This document shows positions 18,824 through 28,381 of a stretch of DNA of 64,000 nt, in pieces. The notes beneath the pieces were generated by a model that saw only the letters and a list, made by a program, of their open reading frames with translations, did not search any database and was not told the DNA's origin. The position numbers and the translations under genes were made by a program. The DNA lies in contig NZ_JACJPP010000007.1 of the NCBI RefSeq assembly GCF_014696135.1, forward strand, positions 620,001 through 684,000, given 5' to 3'. Position 1 is the first letter of the stretch. The number at the start of each line of letters is the position of its first letter. Source of the DNA: Nodosilinea sp. FACHB-141 (GTDB lineage: Bacteria > Cyanobacteriota > Cyanobacteriia > Phormidesmidales > Phormidesmidaceae).

Positions 18824-19507
18824 ATGAATCAAAACCACGGGGAATCAACGCCCGGCTGCGATATTTACGAGCTGGGGGTCATGCCCTTTACAGAAGCTTG
18901 GGCGTTGCAAAAGACATTAGTAGAGCGCCACCGGGAGCACTCTCAGCCCGATTGCCTGCTCTTGGTCGAGCATTCCGGTGTCTATACCTTGGGCCAGGGC
19001 TCAACCCTAGACCACCTCAAGCTCCCGGCTGAGGAATTGCCTTATCCGCTGTTTCGTATTGAGCGGGGGGGCGAGGTCACTCACCACTGCCCCGGTCAGC
19101 TAGTGGGCTATCCCATTCTCAACCTGAAACGGCACCAGCCCGATTTGCACTGGTATTTGCGCCAGCTGGAGGAAGTGCTGATTCAAACGCTGGCCCAGTT
19201 TGGCGTGAGCGCAGGGCGGCAGGTTGGGCTAACCGGAGTATGGGTGGGCAACACTAAGCTGGCAGCGATCGGCATTAAGGTGAGCCGCTGGGTGACGATG
19301 CACGGCTTTGCGCTCAATGTATGTCCCGATTTGAGTGGGTTTGAGGCGATCGTGCCCTGTGGCATTGCCGACAAATCGGTGGGTAGCCTGGCCCAATTTT
19401 GCCCAGGCATTACGGTGGAGTCGGTGCGACCCGTCGTGGTCACTCGCTTTGCTCAGGTGTTTGGGGTAAAGCCCGTCATACAGAATGTCGCCCGACTGGG
19501 CCTTTGA
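18824..19507 (+). CDS. lipB: Octanoyltransferase LipB
   Basis: Moves octanoyl from ACP to lipoyl domains, the first step of lipoate synthesis. The LipB signature [18 protein letters not shown] is clear, followed by the Lys motif [21 protein letters not shown] and the catalytic Cys in FEAIVPCGI. The frame is open from a TTG at 18749, but ATG at 18824 ([11 protein letters not shown]) gives 227 residues, close to the family length. Its 3' end overlaps the convergent DUF721 gene by 32 bp. Confidence 0.93.
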   Translation: MNQNHGESTPGCDIYELGVMPFTEAWALQKTLVERHREHSQPDCLLLVEHSGVYTLGQGSTLDHLKLPAEELPYPLFRIERGGEVTHHCPGQLVGYPILNLKRHQPDLHWYLRQLEEVLIQTLAQFGVSAGRQVGLTGVWVGNTKLAAIGIKVSRWVTMHGFALNVCPDLSGFEAIVPCGIADKSVGSLAQFCPGITVESVRPVVVTRFAQVFGVKPVIQNVARLGL

Positions 19508-20075
19508 GCTCTTTGACCGCACAAATGCTGCACCGTCCCCAGCGCTTGAGTTCTCCCGTGGGGCAGTGGCAGTGACACTGGGGGCAGAGGGGCTGCTGGG
19601 CCGCCAGCTGTTGGGTCAGGCCCGCCCAGCGCTCAAAGCTCTCTTCGGCTGTTTCGGGCCGCTGGGGCGATCGCGGGATGGCTCGAGGTTCATAGCTGGG
19701 ATGCTGCCGCAGCCACTCAGGTAGTTCTGAGGCAGCCGAGGTCGTAGTGGTTTTACCGAACTTATTTTGTCGATACCAGTCGCCGCTTGAAAAGCGAATG
19801 TCGCTGAGGTGGAGGTGGAGGCGATCGTTGAGCTTGGCCAAAATTCGCCGCCGCTCTAGCGTCAGGGTTTGAGCCCACATGGGGTTGACTACCGCAACGT
19901 GCAGCACGTCTTGATCGAGCCGCACGGGGGCGGCCTGACGGGCTACCCCATCGCCTACGACGGCGGCCCAACTGTTGAGCACCTGGCGAAAATGGCCCCG
20001 ACTGCGCCAGCGAGGCTGCTGTTCAAAGTGGTTAATGACGTTGTGGATAGAGTCGAGGGGCATGGGCGATCGCAA
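19476..20075 (-). CDS. DUF721 (DciA-like) protein with C-terminal zinc motif
   Basis: A 199-residue protein whose N-terminal half matches DUF721/DciA, the ancestral loader of the replicative helicase: [37 protein letters not shown] and [23 protein letters not shown] cysteine/histidine cluster [22 protein letters not shown] near the C-terminus suggests a bound zinc. A start at the second Met (MPLDSIHNV, five codons in) is equally plausible. The last 32 bp overlap the end of lipB on the other strand. A helicase-loading role is inferred from the family only. Confidence 0.82.
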   Translation of the reverse strand: MRSPMPLDSIHNVINHFEQQPRWRSRGHFRQVLNSWAAVVGDGVARQAAPVRLDQDVLHVAVVNPMWAQTLTLERRRILAKLNDRLHLHLSDIRFSSGDWYRQNKFGKTTTTSAASELPEWLRQHPSYEPRAIPRSPQRPETAEESFERWAGLTQQLAAQQPLCPQCHCHCPTGELKRWGRCSICAVKELKGPVGRHSV

Positions 20076-20312
20076 GTTGCGCTGTTATTTAGAGGGAATA
20101 ACCACCAAATCTCTACTGAGGAGAGCGATGTCCATCTCGTCACCTGCTCGCTCTACCCGGAATGAATTTAGCTTAGCCTGCCTGCGCTGAATCATTGCCG
20201 CTGCTGCATAGGCGGCTCGGCAATTTTAGGAAACACAGATTACCCTAAATGAGGGCCTTTCGACTTTGGGGCCAGCTCTCAATCGCCGCATAATATAATT
20301 TACTCCTGACCC

Positions 20313-21893
20313 ATGGCTTCCATTCTTGACCCGCCCATTTTGACCAAAGTCGCCAAAATGAAGGAGCGGGTTTGCTGGCAGCATCCGATGTTAATGCAGC
20401 GCCGCATCGACCAGACTCGGCTGATTTTGGAGGACGGTCGCAGCGATGACAGAGAGTTCTCGTTTTTGGTGATTGGCGATAGCGGCTCTGGTCCTCACCC
20501 CGACCATCACCCCCAGCGGCGCATTGCCAAGCAAATGCTTCCCCATCTGCAAGACTGCCGCTTTTTGCTGCACACGGGCGATGTGGTCTATCAGGTGGGC
20601 TCTAGCGAGCAATATCCAGAAAATTTCATTAAGCCCTACCGGGAATGGCTAGTGGGGGGCGATCGCCCCGATCGCATCGCCTTTGACGACATGGTGTTTC
20701 AGTTCCCGTTTTTGGCGGTGCCGGGCAACCACGACTATTACAACTTGCCCCGGCTCTACAGCATTTTGGTGCAGCTGTCCCGGCCCGTGCGTAAGCTGCT
20801 AGGGCTTAACCTCAATCCCAATGTGGGCTGGCACGGTTCTGGCATAGGCGATGCCTATGCCCGCGCTTTTTTAGATTACTTAAAAACGCTGTCGGATGAA
20901 GATCTAGATGCTCACCTCGAGCGCCACTATGGCCCTTGGGGCGAGAAAACCCTGGGGCTGCGCTACCAGCCGGGAGAGTTTACTCGGCTGCCCAACCGCT
21001 ACTACACCTTTCGCTACGGCGGCATCGACTTTTTTGCCCTCGACAGCAGCACCTTTAACGACCCGGCCCTGTCGCCTCAGCGGGCCTCAAATGCGGCCTA
21101 TCGAGGCCGGTTGCTGGCCCAGCGAGAGGCAATTCAGCGTCAGCAGCAGGAGGTGCGAGACGAAGCCATGCACCTACAGCGCACCGACCCCCATGCCCAG
21201 GAGCGCTTAGACGACCTTCAAGCCAAGATAGAGCAGATGGAGGAAATGCTGCTCGATATCGAAAAGCAGGTGCACCCTCGACCCACCACGCTGGTCGATA
21301 CCGAGCAGCTGCTATGGCTGCGGGACGGGCTAATTGCCTCTTGGCAGGATAAGGCGGTACGAGGCCGCATTCTTTTCTTTCACCACCCGCCCTACGTGAC
21401 TGAGAACACCAAGTGGGGCCAGGGGCAGACGATGGCCATTCGCCAGAATCTGCGCTGGGTGCTCGACCAGGTGGCGGCGGCGGTGCCTGAAATTGGCACA
21501 AATCGCCCCCCAGTTAACCTGGTGCTCAACGGCCACGCCCATTGTTTTGAATATCTCAGAACCGAGGCCACGGGCTACGCCGACAGCCACATGAATTATT
21601 TAGTCTGCGGTGGCAGCGGTCTGAGCCTACGACGGCAACGACCGGAGGGCACCATGCTCTACGAACCCCTGGGGGCCGACCCCGATGGGCAAATGGAGTT
21701 TAAGCTGGTGGCAAAATCGCAGTTGTATAAAGGCCTAACCGGCCACAAAGCCGAGCGACGGCGACCTTACTCCTTTGTGCGCATCGATGTCACCCAGGAT
21801 GAGGTGCCCCAATTTATTGTGACGCCCCACATTTCGGAGCGATCGCACCAGAGCTGGGAGGACTACGCGCTGGATCCGCTTGTGCTGGAGTAG
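20313..21893 (+). CDS. Calcineurin-like metallophosphoesterase
   Basis: A 526-residue protein with the five metallophosphatase blocks in order: VIGDSGSG, HTGDVVYQ, PGNHDYYN, FFHHPPYV and NGHAHCFE, giving the two-metal active site. A coiled-coil insertion of about 50 residues (REAIQRQQQEVRDEAM to MLLDIEKQ) separates the third and fourth blocks. No signal peptide is seen. The substrate is unknown; acid-phosphatase-like and phosphodiesterase activities are both possible. It is followed 8 bp later by the DUF924 gene. Confidence 0.85.
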   Translation: MASILDPPILTKVAKMKERVCWQHPMLMQRRIDQTRLILEDGRSDDREFSFLVIGDSGSGPHPDHHPQRRIAKQMLPHLQDCRFLLHTGDVVYQVGSSEQYPENFIKPYREWLVGGDRPDRIAFDDMVFQFPFLAVPGNHDYYNLPRLYSILVQLSRPVRKLLGLNLNPNVGWHGSGIGDAYARAFLDYLKTLSDEDLDAHLERHYGPWGEKTLGLRYQPGEFTRLPNRYYTFRYGGIDFFALDSSTFNDPALSPQRASNAAYRGRLLAQREAIQRQQQEVRDEAMHLQRTDPHAQERLDDLQAKIEQMEEMLLDIEKQVHPRPTTLVDTEQLLWLRDGLIASWQDKAVRGRILFFHHPPYVTENTKWGQGQTMAIRQNLRWVLDQVAAAVPEIGTNRPPVNLVLNGHAHCFEYLRTEATGYADSHMNYLVCGGSGLSLRRQRPEGTMLYEPLGADPDGQMEFKLVAKSQLYKGLTGHKAERRRPYSFVRIDVTQDEVPQFIVTPHISERSHQSWEDYALDPLVLE

Positions 21894-21901
21894 GTGAGTA
21901 G

Positions 21902-22486
21902 ATGGAGCGTTGGGAAGAGATTCTGCGGTTTTGGTTTGGCGATTCAGAAGATCCGGCTAGCGAGTACGGTCAGCAGCGCCGGGTCTGGTTCAAGAAAGAC
22001 CCAGCGTTTGATGACACTATTCGACAGCGGTTTTTGACTGACTATGAGCAAGCTTCAACTGGTGCTCTGGCGACGTGGCGGCAGCAACCGCGATCGTGCC
22101 TTGCCTTGGTGATTCTGCTCGATCAGTTTCCTCGTAATCTGTTTCGGGGCAAGGCGCGCAGTTTTGCCAGCGATCGCGCTGCCCGAGACATCGCCAACTA
22201 CGCCCTGACCCAGGGCTACGACCAGCAGGTTTTGCCAGTGGAGCGCATTTTCTTTTACTTACCACTGGAGCACAGCGAAAATCTAGCCGATCAGGAGCGG
22301 TCGGTGGAGTTGGTGCGATCGCTCCACGCTGCCCATCCTGAACTTGAGAATTTCCTTGACTATGCAGTGCGCCACCGAGACGTGATTGAGCGGTTTGGCC
22401 GGTTTCCCCACCGCAACGAGATTTTGGGGCGAGAGACAACGGCCGAGGAGGCAGAATTTTTGAAGCAGCCAGGGTCAAGATTCTAA
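21902..22486 (+). CDS. DUF924 family protein
   Basis: A 194-residue soluble alpha-helical protein matching DUF924: FWFGDSEDPASEY near the start, VWFKKDPAFDDTIRQRF, LALVILLDQFPRNLFRGKA and FYLPLEHSENLADQERSVEL are the remembered family blocks. The fold is TPR-like and the function unknown. It lies 8 bp after the phosphoesterase gene, so the two are likely cotranscribed. Confidence 0.88.
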   Translation: MERWEEILRFWFGDSEDPASEYGQQRRVWFKKDPAFDDTIRQRFLTDYEQASTGALATWRQQPRSCLALVILLDQFPRNLFRGKARSFASDRAARDIANYALTQGYDQQVLPVERIFFYLPLEHSENLADQERSVELVRSLHAAHPELENFLDYAVRHRDVIERFGRFPHRNEILGRETTAEEAEFLKQPGSRF

Positions 22487-22487
22487 A

Positions 22488-22549
22488 AAGTTTTGAATTT
22501 CGAGGTCTAAGTTTTGAGTTCGCCAATGAAAACTCAAAATTCAAAACTT
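22488..22549. repeat. AT-rich nested inverted repeat between convergent genes
   Basis: The 13-base arm AAGTTTTGAATTT at 22488-22500 is the perfect complement of 22537-22549. An inner arm AAGTTTTGAGTT at 22509-22520 can pair with the same right side (AACTCAAAA at 22531-22539), so two hairpins compete. It lies between DUF924 and the response regulator gene and probably terminates both. It has the look of a dispersed intergenic repeat. Confidence 0.6.
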
Positions 22550-22554
22550 ACCTC

Positions 22555-23229
22555 TCACCCACCCAGCCGATATCCCTTGCCGTAGACCGTGTGAATAATT
22601 GGCGCGGTGCCTTTGGGCTCTATTTTGCGGCGCAGCAGGCGCATTTGGGCAGCGACCACGTTGCTGCTGGGGGCGTCTTGGTCATCCCAGACGCTTTGAT
22701 AAATCTGCTCGTGGGTGAGCACCTGATTGGCGTGGCGTAGCAGGTAGGCCAGCAGGCGAGTTTCTTTTTCAGATAGTTCGACGGGCTGACCCTGGCGATG
22801 GGCCAGCTGGTTAGATTCATCTAGGGTGAGATCGTTGAAGGTGAGCCGGGGCTGGGGGGGCTCTAGATTGGGCGATCGCCGCAGCAGCGCCCGCACCCGC
22901 GCCAGCAGTTCGCGCAGCTCAAAGGGTTTGACCAAATAATCGTCGGCCCCAGCATCGAGACCATCAACGCGATCGTTGAGAGTATCTTTGGCCGTGAGAA
23001 AGAGCACGGGGGTGTTGTCTTGGCGCGATCGCACCTGCCGACAAATCTCTAACCCGCTCAGCCCCGGCAGCATCCAGTCGAGAATGAGCAAGTCGTAGCC
23101 GCCTTGGCCAGCTAGATCGCAGCCCGTCTCTCCGTTAGTAGCCACATCCACCTCGTAACCTTCCCGATTGAGCAAGCGACTCAGCGGGTCGGCGAGTTCT
23201 ACTTCGTCGTCAACGAGCAGGATCTTCAT
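22555..23229 (-). CDS. OmpR-family response regulator, RppA/NrsR-like
   Basis: A two-component transcription regulator of 224 residues. The receiver domain opens MKILLVDDEVELADPLSRLL, with phospho-acceptor Asp in LLILDWMLPG and Lys in YLVKPFELREL; a winged-helix domain follows with VVAAQMRLLRRKIEPKG and a final VYGKGYRLGG. It resembles RppA/NrsR, which in Synechocystis controls redox- or nickel-responsive genes, but its usual partner kinase is not next to it. ATG at 23229 is chosen over the longer frame from 23247. Confidence 0.85.
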   Translation of the reverse strand: MKILLVDDEVELADPLSRLLNREGYEVDVATNGETGCDLAGQGGYDLLILDWMLPGLSGLEICRQVRSRQDNTPVLFLTAKDTLNDRVDGLDAGADDYLVKPFELRELLARVRALLRRSPNLEPPQPRLTFNDLTLDESNQLAHRQGQPVELSEKETRLLAYLLRHANQVLTHEQIYQSVWDDQDAPSSNVVAAQMRLLRRKIEPKGTAPIIHTVYGKGYRLGG

Positions 23230-23372
23230 TTTCCCTAAGATAGGCAACAGTGGTCTTTGCCCAAAGACACAACCTCATTATGGAGCTGACGCCAATGAGG
23301 AGTCTTGGGCCTAGCGCTAAGGCAGGCGAAAGCCATTCATCAGTTTAAGCTACGCCGGTGATGGACAATCTA

Positions 23373-24716
23373 TCACCGGCAGTCGCGGATCGCCTGCTCC
23401 AAAATCGCCAGGCCTTCGTCTAGTTCCTCGTAGGTAACGGTTAACGGCGGGGCGATGCGCCACACACTGCCCATGCCAGGGAGAGCGGTGATGTTCATAC
23501 TCAGCCCTAGTTCTAGACAGCGGCGGGTGATAGCGGCCCCGGTTTCTGGGTCAGGTTCACGGGTGGTGCGATCTTTAACCAGCTCTACCCCCAGCAGCAG
23601 CCCTCGACCGCGCACATCGCCGATCGCCTCGTAGCGATCCTTGAGCTTGAGCAATCCGTTCTTCAAGTAGGTCCCCATGGTTGCGGCTTGCTCCGTCAGA
23701 TTTTGGCTGGTCAATACCCGCAGCACCGCTAGCCCTACCGCCGCAGGCATGGGGTCAGATACATGGGAGGTGTAGTAGATAAAGCCTTTCTCATAGCAAT
23801 CGGCCTCGATCGCCTCGCTGGTCACGGTCGCCGCCAGGGGCAAGCCACCTCCCAGGGTTTTCGACAGGGTGAGAATGTCGGGCACCATGCCCAGTTGTTC
23901 AAAGGCAAAGAAGCTGCCCAGACGACCAAAGGCGGTTTGGGCTTCATCCAAAATTAGCAGCATGCTCCGCTCTTGGCAGTAGCCCTGCAACCGCTGAAAG
24001 TAGCCCTCGGGAGGCACGACCACACCCCCGGCGCTGAGCACTGGTTCTACAATCAGCGCGGCGTATGCCCCCACCGACTGGCTGTCAACTAAGTCAAACC
24101 CCACCTCTAGGCAGGTCATGTCGCACTGGTCTTGGCAGTGGCGAATGGGACAGCGGTAGCAGTTGGGCGTGGGCAGCGCTAGGTTGCCTGGGATGGCGGG
24201 GCCGTAGCCTTTGCGGGCCGACACAAAGGTGCTGGCGCTGGCTCCGGCGGTCATGCCGTGCCAGGAGGCGCTTAAGCCCACCACCTCAAAGCCGCCGGTG
24301 TGCAGTTTCGCCATGCGCAGGGCGGCTTCGTTGGCTTCGCTGCCGGTGTTGAGAAATAGGGCCTTTTGCAGGGTGGGGGGCAAGAGTTGGCAGAGGGAGT
24401 CGGCCAGTTCTATTACTGCTGGAGACAGCATGCCGCTGAACAGGTGCAGCACGTCTTCGCAGGCTTTGTGGATGGCCTGCACCACATCGGGATGGTTGTG
24501 GCCTAGAGTGGCGCACATCTGCCCAGAGGTAAAGTCGAGAATCTTGCGGCCCTGGCGATCGTAGAGATAGCTGCCCCGCGCCCGCTCGATCAGCATAGGA
24601 GCAAAGCTGCCCCCGTAGCGCACTAGGTGATGCTCAACGATGTCCCACATTTCCTCATCCGAGGGGACACTTGCCGTAGGGGGAGTTGCGCTGACGTCAT
24701 GGGTAGAGTCGGGCAT
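23373..24716 (-). CDS. Class III PLP-dependent aminotransferase
   Basis: A 447-residue enzyme of the class III (ornithine/dialkylglycine) aminotransferase family. The phosphate-binding motif NTGSEANEAALRMAK, the aspartate that contacts the pyridine ring in LLILDEAQTAFGR and the PLP lysine in LTLSKTLGGGLPLA are all present. A cysteine-rich loop CYRCPIRHCQDQCDMTC is typical of the dialkylglycine-decarboxylase-like subgroup. Substrate unknown. It lies 68 bp downstream of glpK on the same strand, but no pathway link is evident. Confidence 0.85.
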   Translation of the reverse strand: MPDSTHDVSATPPTASVPSDEEMWDIVEHHLVRYGGSFAPMLIERARGSYLYDRQGRKILDFTSGQMCATLGHNHPDVVQAIHKACEDVLHLFSGMLSPAVIELADSLCQLLPPTLQKALFLNTGSEANEAALRMAKLHTGGFEVVGLSASWHGMTAGASASTFVSARKGYGPAIPGNLALPTPNCYRCPIRHCQDQCDMTCLEVGFDLVDSQSVGAYAALIVEPVLSAGGVVVPPEGYFQRLQGYCQERSMLLILDEAQTAFGRLGSFFAFEQLGMVPDILTLSKTLGGGLPLAATVTSEAIEADCYEKGFIYYTSHVSDPMPAAVGLAVLRVLTSQNLTEQAATMGTYLKNGLLKLKDRYEAIGDVRGRGLLLGVELVKDRTTREPDPETGAAITRRCLELGLSMNITALPGMGSVWRIAPPLTVTYEELDEGLAILEQAIRDCR

Positions 24717-24784
24717 GGCGGATGGGGAGAAGGGGCATGTCTCCCTAGATTAGCGAGAATTTCATTTTGCTTGAAACTGCACCG

Positions 24785-26299
24785 CTAGTCAGCCCAACCC
24801 TTGGCCCGCTCGACGGCCTTTATCCACAGGGCAAAGTTTTCCTGCGCTGCGGCTTGGCCAGTACTGGGTTCAAACACGCGATCGATCGCGCGGCTCTCCA
24901 CCAGAGTGCGATAGTCATCCCAAAAGCCGACCGCTAGGCCTGCGGCAAAGGCGGCTCCCTGGGCGGTGACGTCTAGCATCTGAGGCCGCTCAACGGGAAT
25001 GCCCAACACGTCGGCCTGAAACTGCATGAGAAAGTCGTTGTTGCAGGCCCCGCCGTCGACCTTGAGCTGACTAATGGGGGTACCGGCATCCTGGTTGACG
25101 GCGTCGACGACTTCTTTGACTTCGTAGGCGATCGCCTCTAGCACCGCCCGCACCATGTGCTCTCGCTGAGTACCGCGAGTCAGACCCAGGAAGGCACCCC
25201 GAGCGTTCATGTCCCAATGGGGAGCACCGAGGCCACTGAGGGCGGGCACAAAGTAGACGCCGCCGTTGTCGCGAGCATTGCGGGCAAGAATTTCAGTCTC
25301 CGCCGCGCTGGAGATAATTTGCAGGCCATCGCGCAGCCACTGGATGCAGGCCCCAGCGGTAAACATGCTGCCCTCGATCGCATAGCCCAGATGGGGCCGC
25401 AGCGGATCGAGCGTTGCTTCAGACCAGGCCACGGTGGAGAGCAGATGGTGCTGCGATCGCGCCACCTCATCCCCCGTGTGGGAGACCAGGAACGCACCAG
25501 TGCCGTAGGTGCACTTGAGCAGGCCGGGGCGATCGCAGCCGTGGCCGTAGAGCGCCGCCTGCTGGTCGCCAAAAATTGCCGCGATGGGGATTTCGGCACC
25601 CCAAACAGTCGGATCTGTATGGCCAAACACCCCCACGCTGGGCTTAATTGCAGGCATGATCTGGGGCGGAATGCCAAATAAATCCAGCAGAGTGTCGTCC
25701 CACTGGCCGCTGGCAAGGTTGAGCAGCATGGTGCGGCTGGCATTGCTGTGATCGGTGGCATGGACCTGCCGCCCGGTGAGGTTCCACAGCACCCAGCTAT
25801 CAATTGTGCCTGCCAGCACCTGGTCAAAATCAACCGGCGGATCCACCTCTTTCTTGGCCTGCTCTAGCAGCCAGGCTAGCTTGGTGGCGGAGAAGTAGGC
25901 GTCAAGGACTAGGCCGGTGCGATCGTAAATATCCTCCGCCTTTCCCTCATCTCGCAGCTGGTTGCACAGCGGTGCCGTGCGGCGATCTTGCCAGACGATC
26001 GCATTGGCGAGGGGGCGACCCGTGCGGCGATCCCACAGCAGGCAGGTTTCACGCTGCACTGTGAGGCCAATGGCGGCAATATCGGTGGGCTGGAGTCTGG
26101 CTTTGGTAAGGGCCGACTCTATGGCCCAGGCGATCGCATCCCAAATCTCGCGGGCGTCGTGCTCAACCCAGCCGGGCTGCGGGTAATACTGGGTGAGTTC
26201 GCGGTAGGCTTGACCGGCGATCGCCCCCTCCTGGTTAAAGATGATCGCTCGGTTGCCGGTGGTGCCCAAATCTAGGGCCATGATGTAGTTGGCAGTCAT
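24785..26299 (-). CDS. glpK: Glycerol kinase GlpK
   Basis: Phosphorylates glycerol to glycerol-3-phosphate in the cytosol. It has 504 residues, a standard FGGY kinase length. It shows the N-terminal ATPase motif ALDLGTTGNRAIIF, the substrate region WQDRRTAPLC, GDQQAALYGHGC, the second phosphate motif KCTYGTGAFLV and the FGGY signature region with LKVDGGACNNDFLMQFQAD. No glpF or glpD is nearby. It is divergent from the HtrA-type protease gene. Confidence 0.94.
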   Translation of the reverse strand: MTANYIMALDLGTTGNRAIIFNQEGAIAGQAYRELTQYYPQPGWVEHDAREIWDAIAWAIESALTKARLQPTDIAAIGLTVQRETCLLWDRRTGRPLANAIVWQDRRTAPLCNQLRDEGKAEDIYDRTGLVLDAYFSATKLAWLLEQAKKEVDPPVDFDQVLAGTIDSWVLWNLTGRQVHATDHSNASRTMLLNLASGQWDDTLLDLFGIPPQIMPAIKPSVGVFGHTDPTVWGAEIPIAAIFGDQQAALYGHGCDRPGLLKCTYGTGAFLVSHTGDEVARSQHHLLSTVAWSEATLDPLRPHLGYAIEGSMFTAGACIQWLRDGLQIISSAAETEILARNARDNGGVYFVPALSGLGAPHWDMNARGAFLGLTRGTQREHMVRAVLEAIAYEVKEVVDAVNQDAGTPISQLKVDGGACNNDFLMQFQADVLGIPVERPQMLDVTAQGAAFAAGLAVGFWDDYRTLVESRAIDRVFEPSTGQAAAQENFALWIKAVERAKGWAD

Positions 26300-26500
26300 C
26301 TAGAACTCTCATTGATGGTCTCAGCTGTACCCACGACGCTACCGGTAGCGGTGTCTTTCATCATGCTATTAAACTTGGGCTTTCGGCCTTAACCACTCGA
26401 AAGTACGGTATCCCCCTCCCCCGCTAAGTGGGCAGTTGTGGAACAATTTTGATCAATCGACGGGATACTACCCCCCGCTGTTGTGCGTCGAATTTGCTTT

Positions 26501-27670
26501 ATGAGGTCTGCTCCCTTGAAACAAGGACTCTGGATACCCCTAAGACGGCTGCTGGCCATGATCGCTGCGGCGGTGATGATGTTCAGTGGCGCGATCGCAT
26601 CTCCGGCTGAAGCCCAGTCGGCGGCAGCAGCGGCGATCGGCAACGAAAGTTTTGTGGCGGCGGCTGTGCGCCAGGTTGGCCCAGCGGTAGTTCGCATTGA
26701 CACCGAAAAAACGATCACTCGCCAGACACGGGATCCGTTTTATGACGATCCCCTTTTGCGCGACTTCTTCGGCGGTATGCCGCGTCAGCCCCAAGAAGAA
26801 CTGTTGCGGGGCCAGGGTTCAGGGTTCATCATCGACGACACCGGCAATATCTTGACCAACGCCCACGTGATCAACGGTGCTGATCGGGTGGTGGTTACCC
26901 TCAAGGATGGCCGCAGCTTTGATGCCGTGGTGGAAGGGGTAGACGAAGTCACCGACCTGGCCGTGGTCAAAATTGATGATGGCGAAGACGATGTGCTACC
27001 CATCGCCACCCTGGGTGACTCTGACCAGATTGAAGTGGGTGACTGGGCGATCGCCGTTGGCAACCCCCTCGGCCTCGACAACACCGTCACCCTCGGCATC
27101 GTCAGCACTCTCAAGCGCACCAGCAGCTCCGTAGGTATTCCCGGCAAGCGGCTAGAGTTTATTCAGACCGATGCCGCCATTAACCCCGGCAACTCAGGTG
27201 GGCCGCTGGTCAACCAGCGGGGCGAAGTGATCGGCATCAATACCGCCATTCGTGCCGACGCCATGGGCATTGGCTTTGCCATTCCCATCAACAAGGCCAA
27301 AGAAGTTAAAGACATGCTGGCTCGGGGCGAAACGGTTGCCCACCCCTACATTGGCGTGCAAATTGCCAACCTCACCCCTGAGCAGGCCAAGCGCAGTAAC
27401 GAAGACATCAACTCGGGCATGTATCTCCCCGAAGTCAATGGCGTCCTTATCATTCGCGTGCTCGAAGGCACCCCTGCCGCCGATGCCGGTCTGCGTCGTG
27501 GCGATGTGATTTTGCAGGTCAACGGTGTCCCCATTCGCAGCGCCGATGGGTTGCAAATTCAGGTTGAAAATACCCGGATTGGCGATGCGTTGGAGCTTAA
27601 GATTCAGCGGGGCGATCGCCCCCTGACGGTGCAGGTCAAAACCGCTGAGCTTCACGAGCAGGCTAGTTAA
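26501..27670 (+). CDS. HtrA/Deg-family serine protease (HhoA-like)
   Basis: Periplasmic or thylakoid-lumen quality-control protease of about 389 residues. A signal peptide (LLAMIAAAVMMFSGAIASPAEAQS) is followed by a trypsin-like domain with His in ILTNAHVINGA, Asp in EVTDLAVVKI and Ser in NPGNSGGPLV, then one PDZ domain (residues about 285-380). One PDZ and this length fit the cyanobacterial HhoA/HhoB/HtrA group; which one cannot be told. ATG at 26501 is chosen over the GTG at 26483 because it gives a proper signal peptide. Confidence 0.93.
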   Translation: MRSAPLKQGLWIPLRRLLAMIAAAVMMFSGAIASPAEAQSAAAAAIGNESFVAAAVRQVGPAVVRIDTEKTITRQTRDPFYDDPLLRDFFGGMPRQPQEELLRGQGSGFIIDDTGNILTNAHVINGADRVVVTLKDGRSFDAVVEGVDEVTDLAVVKIDDGEDDVLPIATLGDSDQIEVGDWAIAVGNPLGLDNTVTLGIVSTLKRTSSSVGIPGKRLEFIQTDAAINPGNSGGPLVNQRGEVIGINTAIRADAMGIGFAIPINKAKEVKDMLARGETVAHPYIGVQIANLTPEQAKRSNEDINSGMYLPEVNGVLIIRVLEGTPAADAGLRRGDVILQVNGVPIRSADGLQIQVENTRIGDALELKIQRGDRPLTVQVKTAELHEQAS

Positions 27671-27718
27671 CACTACCCATTTACCCTTTTACCTATCCCT
27701 TGAATTAGGAGACTTTTC

Positions 27719-28063
27719 ATGCATTCCACTGAAGACATCGGTACCCGCAAAATTCTTTCTGCCGTTAGCCACGGCTCAATTTTCTTTAACACTCTAGTCG
27801 TGTCTGTTGGCGTTCCTATCGCCATTCTGCTGATTTCTAATGACTCAGTCGTTAAAGAAAACGCTAAGGAAGCCATAAACTTCCACCTAAATATATGGTT
27901 TTGGAAGGTAGTCGCAGGAATTTTGGCCTGGGTGCTGATCGGCATTCCGCTGTTGTTGGTTGTGTTTCTTGTGGACTTGATTATGCCTATCTTTGGCATC
28001 TTCCACAGCATCACCAACCCCAACACAGCATTCCGATATCCCCTCATTCTGCGCCTGTTTTAG
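27719..28063 (+). CDS. DUF4870-like small membrane protein
   Basis: A 114-residue protein with three hydrophobic segments (about 22-42, 60-82 and 82-98). The pattern of a first helix, KENAKEAINFHLN and then two close helices fits DUF4870 (Tic20-like) proteins of unknown function. ATG at 27719 follows TAGGAG. It lies 48 bp after the HtrA-type protease on the same strand, so it may belong to that transcript. Confidence 0.8.
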   Translation: MHSTEDIGTRKILSAVSHGSIFFNTLVVSVGVPIAILLISNDSVVKENAKEAINFHLNIWFWKVVAGILAWVLIGIPLLLVVFLVDLIMPIFGIFHSITNPNTAFRYPLILRLF

Positions 28064-28381
28064 GGGCTGTGATCGATTAACTGCTGCTGGCTCAAGAATC
28101 AGCGGTTCCAGTCCCTAAACCTTTTGGGGGTGGGCGTGGCAACGCTAACGTAAAGAGGATTGTAGTGAGAATTGATGATAGGCCTAAGAGGGCGTTTGAG
28201 AGGTAATTTGCTGTAGCTTTAGCCACCTACCGATCCCCCTAAATCCTCCTCAGAAAGAGGGATTTAGGGGGATTCCCACTTTTGCTACGACATGGAATTT
28301 TTCAAACACCCTCTAACATATTGTTCACAGAGTTCTCCATGGCCTAGGGTGCGGTTCAAAAACACGGTGGACTTAGCTACG
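28064..28381. other. Intergenic region holding a MITE-like palindrome
   Basis: This 318-bp gap separates the convergent DUF4870 and hydrolase genes. About 130 bp of it is the MITE-like element described separately. I see no coding sequence or clear terminator in the rest. Confidence 0.7.
28187..28316. mobile_element. MITE-like long imperfect palindrome
   Basis: A 130-bp element whose ends are inverted repeats: AAGAGGGCGTTTGA from 28186 mirrors TCAAACACCCTCT at 28302-28314 with one mismatch. The two arms stay similar inward, each carrying GTAGC and meeting at a strong central stem: ATCCCCCTAAATCC at 28232-28245 against its mirror around 28260-28274. It has no coding capacity. The pattern is that of a non-autonomous transposable element. 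A diverged relative is at 52995-53087. Confidence 0.7.

Noticed and set aside
25157-25681. 174-residue frame opposite glpK
   Set aside because: It is a shadow of the glycerol kinase gene, whose motifs are unambiguous.
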